Notes under the pieces: generated by a model
Seen by the model: only the letters and a program-made list of their open reading frames with translations
Database searches by the model: none
What the model was told of the DNA's origin: nothing
Program-made: the position numbers and the translations under genes
DNA from: Steroidobacteraceae bacterium
Lineage (GTDB): Bacteria; Pseudomonadota; Gammaproteobacteria; Steroidobacterales; Steroidobacteraceae
Direction: 5' to 3'
Assembly: GCA_025451845.1 (NCBI GenBank)
Contig: JANWJS010000039.1
Coordinates: 1 to 64,000 of the forward strand
Length of the DNA stretch: 64,000 nucleotides
Shown: positions 1-7,167 of the stretch, one piece after another
How positions within the stretch are numbered: position 1 is the stretch's first letter
Layout of the letters: each line of letters starts with the position of its first letter

Positions 1-41
1 AGCCGTCAGCCGTCAGCCGTCAGCCGTCAGCCGTCAGCCGT
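1..41. repeat. Tandem heptamer array (AGCCGTC), cut by window edge
   Basis: Five complete head-to-tail copies of AGCCGTC and a sixth partial copy are visible, followed by a degenerate CCCGT-rich tail up to about position 59. The array continues beyond the left edge, so its full length is unknown. It lies outside recognisable genes. Short arrays of this kind usually mark intergenic DNA; no function can be assigned. Confidence 0.9.
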
Positions 42-85
42 TTCCCGTGTCCCGTTTCGGGGAATGCTGCGTCCTTAAGTGACCT

Positions 86-268
86 ATGACCGGGATCCGC
101 GCAACCGATTGCCTCAGCGGCCTCGTCACGGCAGCTCGAGCCGGTGACGTCGCGGCATATGGCAGGCTCATTCAGGCCGCCCCGGCGATGTCGGTGGCGG
201 TCGCCGTGAGCGTGGCGCAACCGAGAATACGGTCCGACGAATTGTCCTTCTTCCCTGCGAAGCCTTGA
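86..268 (+). pseudogene. Possible 5' fragment of an ECF-type sigma factor gene
   Basis: This 60-residue reading frame begins with a stretch (LVTAARAGDVAAYGRLI, residues 13-29) that looks like the start of region 2 of an extracytoplasmic-function sigma factor. The similarity stops near residue 42 and the rest is unrelated, with a stop just before the next gene. The -10-binding helices and region 4 are absent, so it could not work as a sigma factor. It may be a decayed gene end or chance similarity; the call is weak. Confidence 0.25.
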
Positions 269-270
269 TC

Positions 271-690
271 ATGAGCGAGCGCCGTATCGATGGCTTCTTT
301 TATGGCCTGTTCATGGACGTCGGCGTTCTTCGCAACAGCGGGGTGGTACCGGTGAATCCGCGCAAGGCGTATGTGGACGGCTTTGCGCTGCGTGTCGGCA
401 ATCGCGCCACGCTGGTCTCCTCTGCCGGCGCTCGCGCGTATGGGATGCTCATCGCCCTCACGCATCAGGAGCTCGAGCGCTTGTATTCCGCGCCCGGGCT
501 CGAGCAGTACCGGGCCGAGCCCGTCCTGGCCCAGCGCATCGACGGCAGCCCCGTTCCCGCGCTCTGTTACAACTTGCTCGCTGAGCCGCGACCAGATGAG
601 CGAAACCCGGATTATGCCGTCCGGTTGCAGCGGGTGCTTCGCGAGCTCGGGTTTCCTGCCGGATACGTCAACTCGATAACCGGCGGGTAA
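271..690 (+). CDS. Gamma-glutamylcyclotransferase-like (AIG2/GGCT fold) protein
   Basis: This 139-residue protein has the N-terminal FFYGLFMDVGVL motif, a variant of the YGxLxxG loop that binds the glutamyl group in gamma-glutamylcyclotransferases. It then has the small beta-barrel pattern of the AIG2/YtfP group, with an acidic LTHQELERLY segment near the middle. Family members cleave gamma-glutamyl amines or peptides to 5-oxoproline, but many bacterial ones have no known substrate. ATG at 271 is preferred; an in-frame TTG lies two codons upstream. It stands alone, 51 bp before the MutS-like gene. The fold is fairly certain and the substrate unknown. Confidence 0.7.
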   Translation: MSERRIDGFFYGLFMDVGVLRNSGVVPVNPRKAYVDGFALRVGNRATLVSSAGARAYGMLIALTHQELERLYSAPGLEQYRAEPVLAQRIDGSPVPALCYNLLAEPRPDERNPDYAVRLQRVLRELGFPAGYVNSITGG

Positions 691-741
691 TCGACGGCAG
701 GGCGAGCAGGGCCGGCGGTGGATTGGCTGTAGAATGGAATC

Positions 742-2526
742 GTGAGCCCCGGCCGAGAATATGCGAGGCGACTTGCCGCCAGCGAGGCGGGGGTGCGTCA
801 GCTTGCAGCTGTCCAGGAACGCGTTGGCGCCACGCGGCTGCTGCTCGTGGCGATCCTCATACTGCTGGCTTGGTCGTCCTGGGGTGAGCACTGGCTGCCG
901 GCGCCGTGGATGCTCGTGCCGCTTGCAGCTTTCATCTGCGCCGTCGCGTACCACGCTGTGCTCCGCAGCCGCCACTCACACGGCGAGCGCGCCGTGGAGC
1001 TCTATCGGCGGGGGTTGGCGCGACTGGAGGACCGCTGGGCAGGAGCCGGCAATCGGGGGGACCGATTCGGCGATGGCCATCATGTTTATGCCGCCGACCT
1101 GGATCTTTTCGGGGAAGGCAGCCTCTTCGAGCTGCTCTGCACGGCGCGGACCCGAATGGGTGAGGAAACGCTGGCAGCGTGGCTGCTGGCCCCGGCGCCC
1201 GCCGCGGAGATCCGGGAGAGGCACGCCTGCGTTGTAGACCTGCGGGAACGCCTGGATCTGCGGGAACGCATCGCGACGCTGGGCAGCGGGCGCGAATCCG
1301 CCATGCACGCGGGGACGTTCCTCGCCTGGGCAGAGGCGCCAGCCGTCCTCACGGAGCGCTGGATCCAGGTAGCCGCGTACCTGCTGCCTGCGTTGCTGGT
1401 CGCATCGTTGGCTGCCGGGAATCTGACCGGCGTTTGGACGCCGGCCGCGCTCGCTCTGATCGTCGAAGCCCTGATGCTGTACCGACTGAAGCGGCGTCTG
1501 CAGGAGGTCCTCTTTCCGGCGGAGCGTGCCTTCGACTTCGACGATCTAAAGACCTTCGCAGGATTGCTGCGCGAGATCGAGCGCGAAGGGTTCGGCTCGC
1601 CGCCCATGCGCTCGCTGGCCGAGGCGATCTGCGCCGACGGGATGCATGCTTCGGTGCGGATCGGCCGGCTCGCGACCATCGTGATGTTGTCGGAGCAGCG
1701 TAAGAACCTCATGGTGAGCTGGGCCCAGGTGCCCCTCCTTTTTCTGGTGCACTTCGCTCTGGCCGCCGAGCGTTGGCGCCGCGCGCACGGCAAGTCCGTT
1801 CGCGCGTGGCTGGCGGCGGTGGGGCGCTTCGAGGCGCTCTCCTCACTCGCCCAGTACGGCTTCGAGCATCCCGACGATCCCGTCCCCAGATTGGTCGCGG
1901 GCCGTGCCTGCCTGCGAGCGGAGGGGCTCGGCCACCCGCTCATCCCGGAGTCACAATGCGTGCGCAACGACGTGGATCTTTCGGGTCGAGAGCGGGTGTG
2001 GCTGGTCAGCGGCTCCAACATGTCCGGCAAGAGCACGCTGCTGCGGGCCATCGGTCTCAACGTGGTGCTGGCCGGGGCCGGTGCGCCGGTGCGAGCGCAG
2101 GCCTTCGAGCTCACGCCGCTGCAGGTCGGTGCGAGCATCCGCATCAACGATTCCCTGCGAGAAGGCAGCTCGCGGTTCTATGCGGAGATCACCCGGCTGC
2201 GTCAGCTGAGGGATCTCTGCGGACGCGAGCCGCCGCTCCTCTTCCTCATCGATGAGATGCTGCAGGGAACCAACTCCAACGATCGCCGCATCGGCGCGGA
2301 GGGGATCCTGGGCGCCCTCGTCGAGCAGGGCGCAATCGGGCTCGCGACGACCCACGATCTGGCGCTGACCGAGCTCGGCGGGCTGGGCGACGGCATCCTG
2401 CGCAACATACATTTCGAGGACCACCTGGAGAACGGGCGGATGCGATTCGATTACAAGCTACGGGAGGGCGTCGTGACGAAGAGCAACGGGCTCGAGCTGA
2501 TGCGCGCCATCGGCCTGCGGGTATGA
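742..2526 (+). CDS. Membrane-anchored MutS-family ATPase
   Basis: The C-terminal third is a MutS-type ABC ATPase: Walker A GSNMSGKST near residue 424, Walker B LFLIDE, and the following GTNSNDR loop. Two hydrophobic segments near residues 33-73 and two near 205-245 suggest membrane anchoring. The protein is 594 residues, much shorter than MutS (about 850), and has no mismatch-binding N-terminal domain, so it is not the housekeeping repair protein. It resembles a MutS-like subgroup with membrane segments whose role is unknown. The start is GTG at 742; no upstream in-frame ATG is available. Its stop overlaps the ATG of a short GNAT remnant. Confidence 0.8.
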   Translation: MSPGREYARRLAASEAGVRQLAAVQERVGATRLLLVAILILLAWSSWGEHWLPAPWMLVPLAAFICAVAYHAVLRSRHSHGERAVELYRRGLARLEDRWAGAGNRGDRFGDGHHVYAADLDLFGEGSLFELLCTARTRMGEETLAAWLLAPAPAAEIRERHACVVDLRERLDLRERIATLGSGRESAMHAGTFLAWAEAPAVLTERWIQVAAYLLPALLVASLAAGNLTGVWTPAALALIVEALMLYRLKRRLQEVLFPAERAFDFDDLKTFAGLLREIEREGFGSPPMRSLAEAICADGMHASVRIGRLATIVMLSEQRKNLMVSWAQVPLLFLVHFALAAERWRRAHGKSVRAWLAAVGRFEALSSLAQYGFEHPDDPVPRLVAGRACLRAEGLGHPLIPESQCVRNDVDLSGRERVWLVSGSNMSGKSTLLRAIGLNVVLAGAGAPVRAQAFELTPLQVGASIRINDSLREGSSRFYAEITRLRQLRDLCGREPPLLFLIDEMLQGTNSNDRRIGAEGILGALVEQGAIGLATTHDLALTELGGLGDGILRNIHFEDHLENGRMRFDYKLREGVVTKSNGLELMRAIGLRV

Positions 2527-2696
2527 ATCCAACTTCAGGCCGGCGAGCGCCGCTTGCCCTGACCACCGCGCGGCTGCGGCTCAGGCCGTGGCAGGCTGGA
2601 AATCTGAGCTCAGGCCCACGCCCCAGGCTTCAATCCTCAGTCATTACTCGAGAGCAGTACCCATGCCCATGCCCAAATCGGCCGCCTATCAGGTGA
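2523..2696 (+). pseudogene. Truncated 5' end of a GNAT acetyltransferase gene
   Basis: An ATG at 2523 overlaps the MutS-like stop codon in an ATGA arrangement. It opens a 57-codon frame whose residues 13-25 read LTTARLRLRPWQA, the typical first strand of RimJ/RimL-type GNAT acetyltransferases. After about residue 27 the similarity ends, and the frame runs into the start of the peptidase gene before stopping. No acetyl-CoA-binding motif is present. It is most simply a translationally coupled acetyltransferase gene that lost nearly all of its body by deletion. No function is expected. Confidence 0.5.
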
Positions 2697-4786
2697 GCTG
2701 TCGTGGTTCTCTGCGCTGGCGTGTGTTCATGCCAGCGCTATTCTTCTTTTCCGCCACCGCGGCCGCAGTGGCTGCATCGCCATCCCCGCCAACTTCGCGC
2801 GATGGGGTGGCTGCGTTGATGCATGGTGTCACTGTTCGTGATCCCTATCGCTGGCTCGAAGATGGCCAGAGTCCAAAGGTCCAGGCGTGGATCGACGCAC
2901 AGAATGCGTACGCCGACAGCGTGATGGGTCGGTTCAAGGACGCTGCTGCAATCACCCAACGTGTGCGCCAGCTTGCAATCACGAGTACCCAGCAATACGC
3001 ACCGCAACTCGTCCACGGCACGCTGTTCTTCATGCGTGAGACGCCACCGCAGTCCCAGCCGGTGCTCGTGACGCAAGCGTGGCCCAGCGGAGCGCAGCGG
3101 GTCCTCGTCGATACCAATTCTTCGGGCGGCAATGTGGCCATTCAGGAAGTGTGGCCCTCGCCGTCGGGACGCTATGTTGCATACGGCACCTCGGCCAACG
3201 GCAGCGAAGCGACCACGATTCACATCGTCGACGCCGTCACAGGAAAGTCTCTGCCGGATGCGCTCGCCGATGCCGGCGGCGGGACCACCGGTCCGGTTGT
3301 CGCTTGGGACACGAATGAGCATGGATTGACGTACGGCCGTTTGCCGCACGGCTCGCCGTTCGGGATCTCGCTCTATCATCACAGCCTCGGCACGCCGCAG
3401 GCGAGCGACCGGCCCGAGTTCGGGCAAGGGCTGTCACCGATCGCGGAGTACGAGCTGCTCAGCTCGCCCGACGCCGAGGAGGTCGCAGCACTGGTGCAGT
3501 TGGGTGACGCCACGCCGTTTCGGGTTTATCTGCGCACTCACAACAGGTGGCGGCACATCCTTGGACCCGGCGAAGGGGTCACTGCCGGGGCATTCGACGG
3601 GCAGCGATTGCTGCTCGCGGCCTTCGGCAAGGCCGACCACGGCCGTATCGTCGCGGTGAGCCCGGACGGTAACGTTTCGACCCTGGTGCCGGAGCAGAAG
3701 AACTGGGTCATGCAGAATGTCTCGCCCGTCCTGGGCGGGTTCCTGGTGACGAAGCTGTGGGGTCCGGATTGGCGCGTCGATCAATATGCGAGCGATGGGC
3801 GATTCGTGCGCCGGGTTGCGCTGCCGCGGTCGGGCATCGGCATCGACACGATCGCCTCCGAAGCGGGTTCCGCCGAGGCGATCGTCGACTACTCCGGCTG
3901 GACGATCCCAAACCGCTGGGCCCTCTATGACGCCAAGTCGGGCTCCTTGCGCACGATCTTTGCGGTTCGGCCGCCGGACCAGGACTATGGAAAGATCCGC
4001 GCGTACCGGCTCACCGCTATCTCGAAGGATGGCGCGCACGTTCCGGTGACGGTCCTTGCCCTGCGCTCGACGCCGAAGCGCTCCGACAACCCGGCCATAT
4101 TGACCGCCTACGGTGGTTACGACATACCCGTGGCACCGCACTTCATCGGCACAGACCTCGCATGGCTCGAGCGGGGCGGAGTGTTCGCCATGGCGAACAT
4201 CCGGGGCGGTGATGAGTTCGGCGAGTCATGGCATCGCGAAGGACGGCTCACGTCGAAGCAGAACGTCTTCGACGACTTCACCGCTGCAGCACAGGTATTG
4301 GTCTCGGCCGGCTGGACCTCGTCGCGTCATTTCGGAATCGTTGGAGGCAGCAACGGTGGGCTGCTCATGGGAGCGGCGCTGACTCAGCATCCGGAGTCGT
4401 ATCGCGCAGTGGTGAGCTACGTCGGCATCTACGACACGCTGCGCCACGAGCTGTACCCCAACGGCAGGTACAACGTGGGGGAAACCGGATCCGTCGTCGA
4501 CGCGGCGCAGTTTCATGCCCTGTACGCGTATTCGCCCTACTACAGTGTTCGCCCGGGAACTCGTTACCCCGCGGTGCTGCTCGAGACTGGCGAGAACGAC
4601 CCGCGGGTCGCGCCCTGGCAATCCCGCAAGTTCGCCGCCGCTCTGCAGGCAGCGAGCGCGTCCCCCTTGCCGGTGCTGCTGCTCACGCGGCGCGCTGCCG
4701 GTCACGGGAACATCGGCGCGTCGTTCAGTCAGCGCGTGGGGAATGCCGCCGCCACCCTGATATTCTTCGATAACGAGCTTCGCTAG
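2663..4786 (+). CDS. Prolyl oligopeptidase family serine peptidase (S9), secreted
   Basis: This protein of about 707 residues has the two-part layout of S9 peptidases: an N-terminal beta-propeller and a C-terminal alpha/beta hydrolase. The nucleophile motif is GGSNGG, the acid lies in GENDPRVAP and the histidine in AAGHGN, so the triad appears intact. The N-terminus has arginines followed by a hydrophobic run (PALFFFSATAAAVAA), consistent with a signal peptide and periplasmic location. ATG at 2663 or 2669 keeps this signal; an in-frame GTG at 2588 would lie inside the GNAT remnant and is less likely. Enzymes of this family cleave short proline-containing peptides. Confidence 0.88.
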   Translation: MPMPKSAAYQVSCRGSLRWRVFMPALFFFSATAAAVAASPSPPTSRDGVAALMHGVTVRDPYRWLEDGQSPKVQAWIDAQNAYADSVMGRFKDAAAITQRVRQLAITSTQQYAPQLVHGTLFFMRETPPQSQPVLVTQAWPSGAQRVLVDTNSSGGNVAIQEVWPSPSGRYVAYGTSANGSEATTIHIVDAVTGKSLPDALADAGGGTTGPVVAWDTNEHGLTYGRLPHGSPFGISLYHHSLGTPQASDRPEFGQGLSPIAEYELLSSPDAEEVAALVQLGDATPFRVYLRTHNRWRHILGPGEGVTAGAFDGQRLLLAAFGKADHGRIVAVSPDGNVSTLVPEQKNWVMQNVSPVLGGFLVTKLWGPDWRVDQYASDGRFVRRVALPRSGIGIDTIASEAGSAEAIVDYSGWTIPNRWALYDAKSGSLRTIFAVRPPDQDYGKIRAYRLTAISKDGAHVPVTVLALRSTPKRSDNPAILTAYGGYDIPVAPHFIGTDLAWLERGGVFAMANIRGGDEFGESWHREGRLTSKQNVFDDFTAAAQVLVSAGWTSSRHFGIVGGSNGGLLMGAALTQHPESYRAVVSYVGIYDTLRHELYPNGRYNVGETGSVVDAAQFHALYAYSPYYSVRPGTRYPAVLLETGENDPRVAPWQSRKFAAALQAASASPLPVLLLTRRAAGHGNIGASFSQRVGNAAATLIFFDNELR

Positions 4787-4984
4787 ATGAAAACCATCAG
4801 AACTTACTCGATGCAGCTCGAAGCGGACCTCGCAAGGATCGCGTTGGAGGGCGCCGATATACCGGCGGTGGTCGTGGGTGTGGGCCTGGGCATGAATGGC
4901 GGAATCGGCGGAGTTCAGTTGCTCGTGCCGGAAGATCGGCTCGAAGCGGCGCTGCAGGTGCTCAAGGACCTCGAAGTCAACTGA
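4787..4984 (+). CDS. DUF2007-family small protein
   Basis: This 65-residue protein starts directly after the stop of the peptidase gene. It matches the DUF2007 pattern: a start like KTIRTYSMQLEADLARIALE, a glycine-rich centre (VGVGLGMNGGIGG) and a final LLVPEDRLEAALQVL stretch. The family has a small ferredoxin-like fold and is sometimes called a putative signal-transducing protein; its biochemical role is not known. It overlaps the converging RES gene by 8 bp. Co-transcription with the upstream peptidase is likely. Confidence 0.75.
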   Translation: MKTIRTYSMQLEADLARIALEGADIPAVVVGVGLGMNGGIGGVQLLVPEDRLEAALQVLKDLEVN

Positions 4985-5705
4985 CGGGGTGAAAGACGAA
5001 TTCGTACGTTGCGGCGCTGCGCGTGCCGGAGCGCACCCAGGAGGCGCGCTGCCGGTCGACTGTCAGGAACCACGATTGCCGTTGACGGACACCGCCTGTG
5101 CCGGAGAACGCCCGGCAGTCGAGCACAGCCCCACAGCCACCGTGCTCAGGGTCCCGAACTGACCGGTAACGGATGATCTGCGTCTCGGCGGTTCGGGCGG
5201 CTCGCGCCAGGCCGTGGCAACCGCCATAGTCGTCGGGGTCACTCCACACGCTCTGATCGCGCGCGAATGGCTGCTTGCGCAGGTCCACCGCCTTGCCTCG
5301 CGCCACCGCCTGGAAAACCGTGTGCGGCACCGCGTCGAGCCTGCTGAGCCCGTGGCTATCCATCACGAAGCGCCAGCGCCAATAGCCGATTTCCGCGCAG
5401 CTCGTGCGCACCGCTTCCGCTCCGTACCAGACGCCCGGATCAGCGTAGCCGCGGAAACGTGAGCCGTGGGGCGGCGGCGGATAGCGAAATGGCGTGTAGA
5501 GAAGATAGTCGAATCCCGTGCACTGAGCCGGGACGGGGGGTTTGGCGGCTTCGAGCACCGACTCGAGCACTTCCTGCTCCGCCAGGCTATCGACCAGCGC
5601 GCGGGTCGCTACAACGTGCTGTGCTTCGACAGCGCGCCACAGCGTCAGCTCGCAAGCTTTCGCCTCAGATGCGACCGCGTGCGGTGTCCAGGTACTGGAC
5701 GACAT
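4977..5705 (-). CDS. RES-domain toxin (NAD+-degrading type)
   Basis: This 242-residue protein carries a RES domain: an early LWRA arginine motif, a central YGAEAVRTSCAEIGYWR segment with the conserved glutamate, and conserved serines toward the C-terminus. Characterised RES toxins deplete NAD+ in the cell and are neutralised by an Xre/ParS-type antitoxin. The antitoxin gene lies immediately upstream and overlaps it by 41 bp, the usual order for this toxin-antitoxin type. The protein is somewhat longer than many RES toxins (about 150-230 residues). Activity has to be assumed from family and context. Confidence 0.8.
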   Translation of the reverse strand: MSSSTWTPHAVASEAKACELTLWRAVEAQHVVATRALVDSLAEQEVLESVLEAAKPPVPAQCTGFDYLLYTPFRYPPPPHGSRFRGYADPGVWYGAEAVRTSCAEIGYWRWRFVMDSHGLSRLDAVPHTVFQAVARGKAVDLRKQPFARDQSVWSDPDDYGGCHGLARAARTAETQIIRYRSVRDPEHGGCGAVLDCRAFSGTGGVRQRQSWFLTVDRQRASWVRSGTRSAATYEFVFHPVS

Positions 5706-6039
5706 GGAAGAGTCCTTCAGCCGTCAGAATGCGCTTCGCCGGCTCCCCACCGAGCGCGCTGTTGGCGGAGTGCAGCCAATCGCGCATGGCCTGCGCCTTC
5801 CCGCCGGTGATGGCGGCAAGGGAGCGGTAGAGGCGTACGAACGTCGCCGCCAGCTCCCAGGCTTTGCTGCCCTGCGGCAGCAGCCAGGTCCCGGCCGCCA
5901 ATCGCGAGGTGGTCGCGGCGCTCAGGCCCAGCACCTTGGCGAGCTGGGCCTGGCGGACATCCAGTTGCTCGGCCGCGCGCACGGTCGCCTTCGACAGGAC
6001 CGCGGCGGCATTTTGCGTACGGGCGGCGGGCAGGCTCAC
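5665..6039 (-). CDS. Xre/MbcA/ParS-type antitoxin
   Basis: This 124-residue protein has an N-terminal helix-turn-helix (QAQLAKVLGLSAATTSRLAAG, about residues 30-50) and a C-terminal ParS/MbcA-like toxin-binding domain ending in a helix around EGLFHVVQYLD. It pairs with the overlapping downstream RES toxin. The start is GTG at 6039, supported by an AAAAGG ribosome-binding site at 6047-6052 with 7 nt spacing. Such antitoxins bind their toxin and repress their own operon through the DNA-binding domain. A palindrome covers the predicted transcription start. Confidence 0.8.
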   Translation of the reverse strand: MSLPAARTQNAAAVLSKATVRAAEQLDVRQAQLAKVLGLSAATTSRLAAGTWLLPQGSKAWELAATFVRLYRSLAAITGGKAQAMRDWLHSANSALGGEPAKRILTAEGLFHVVQYLDTARGRI

Positions 6040-6049
6040 GGGGGTACCT

Positions 6050-6089
6050 TTTCTATAGAAATAATATACCTTACTTCATTCATAAGCAA
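6050..6089 (-). promoter_or_regulatory. Promoter and likely operator of the RES/Xre module
   Basis: On the minus strand a -35 element TTGCTT (6084-6089) and a -10 element TATTAT (6061-6066) are separated by exactly 17 bp. The transcription start is predicted near 6054. A perfect 12-bp palindrome TTTCTATAGAAA (6050-6061) covers that start, where a repressor would block transcription, as expected for autoregulation by the antitoxin. The AT-rich composition stands out from the GC-rich surroundings. Confidence 0.65.
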
Positions 6090-6177
6090 GTCGGTACATT
6101 CACGCGCGCCCTAGCCGATCCCCCGGCTGGATGCCATGATCGTCCACCCCGATCGTGAAGACGTGAAGGAGGTTCAA

Positions 6178-6618
6178 GTGAAGTGTCCAAGGTGCGGTGT
6201 GGACCTGCAGCCGACGGAACGGCATAAGCTCAAGGTCAGTTATTGTCAGTCCTGCAAAGGAATGTGGCTCGAGCACGATGAGCTCGAGCAGCTCGAGGAC
6301 GAAGTCTTCGATTTCGGCGATCGCTGGAAGGGGACTCTGGTGCCTCGCGCGACGCCCACGAACGCCAAGTGCCCGGAATGCGCCGCGTCCCTACAGCGGT
6401 TCCGCTACAGGTTCTACGATCTCGAGATGGAATTCTGTCCCAACCAACATGGTTACTGGCTCGATGACCACGAGGACACCAGAGTCCTCGAGCTCATGAA
6501 GCAGGAGGAGGCGGATCTGGAGCGCAAGCTGCTGGTGGAGGACAAGTGGTCGGCCATGTTGCGGCACATGCACTCCCGCTCTTTCTTCAGCAGACTGAAG
6601 GATCTGTTCGGGCCCTAG
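6178..6618 (+). CDS. Zinc-ribbon (TFIIB-type) protein with two metal sites
   Basis: The protein has 146 residues and contains two zinc-ribbon units: CPRCG with CQSCKGMWL, then CPECAAS with a second half FCPNQHGYWLDDHE. This is the zf-TFIIB pattern of small bacterial proteins of unknown role. GTG at 6178 is chosen as start because a full AAGGAGG ribosome-binding site ends five bases before it and the protein then begins directly with the first CPRC motif. An in-frame ATG at 6136 has no such site. The 3' end overlaps the converging folA gene by 4 bp. Confidence 0.75.
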   Translation: MKCPRCGVDLQPTERHKLKVSYCQSCKGMWLEHDELEQLEDEVFDFGDRWKGTLVPRATPTNAKCPECAASLQRFRYRFYDLEMEFCPNQHGYWLDDHEDTRVLELMKQEEADLERKLLVEDKWSAMLRHMHSRSFFSRLKDLFGP

Positions 6619-7142
6619 TAATTCCGCGGCGGCTGCGGCTCGCTCTTGCGCTCCAGCGTCATGAATGTGAAGCCATACGCGTTGCGTTCGTCCGCCGCGT
6701 AGCTGTGGCACTCGACGTCGGCCCACTGCGTGGGATCGAAGTCCGGGAAGAACGTGTCGCCAGCAATGTCAGCGTGCACGAGGGTCAGGTAAATGCGGCG
6801 GGCAAACGGCATGAGCAGCCGATAGATCTCTGCGCCGCCGATCGCGACCAGCTCCTCCGCGTCCCGCGCGCAACCGAGCGCCTGCCCGAGCGAGTGCACC
6901 ACGACCACCCCTTCGGCCCGCCATTCCGGGTCGCGCGTGAGCACGAGACTGGTGCGCCCCGGCAGCGGCCCGCCGATCGACTCGTAGGTCTTGCGCCCCA
7001 TCAGCAACAGCTTGCCCATCGTCAGGGCCTTGAAGCGCTTCAGGTCATCCGGCAGCCGCCAGGGCAGGGAGTTGTCGCGCCCGATCGTGCCGTTCTCCGC
7101 CATTGCAGCGATGAGAGAGATGAGCGGTTGCTGCAGGATCAT
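6615..7142 (-). CDS. folA: Dihydrofolate reductase
   Basis: This 175-residue enzyme reduces dihydrofolate to tetrahydrofolate with NADPH. Family marks are the start SLIAAMAENGTIGRDNSLPW, the GRKTYESIG motif and the VAIGGAEIYRLLMP segment, at normal length (about 160-180). It is the last gene of a minus-strand run that also contains thyA. Thymidylate synthase makes dihydrofolate and this enzyme recycles it, so the pairing is functional even though a SET methyltransferase and kup lie between them. It begins 25 bp after the kup stop, suggesting one transcript. Confidence 0.95.
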   Translation of the reverse strand: MILQQPLISLIAAMAENGTIGRDNSLPWRLPDDLKRFKALTMGKLLLMGRKTYESIGGPLPGRTSLVLTRDPEWRAEGVVVVHSLGQALGCARDAEELVAIGGAEIYRLLMPFARRIYLTLVHADIAGDTFFPDFDPTQWADVECHSYAADERNAYGFTFMTLERKSEPQPPRNY

Positions 7143-7167
7143 GCGGGCGCGGCCGTGGAGTGCGGTG

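Noticed and set aside
1-41. Possible CRISPR array
   Set aside because: Heptamer units without spacers; a simple tandem repeat.
6136-6177. Longer start of the zinc-ribbon protein
   Set aside because: A full AAGGAGG ribosome-binding site lies within this extension and points to GTG 6178.
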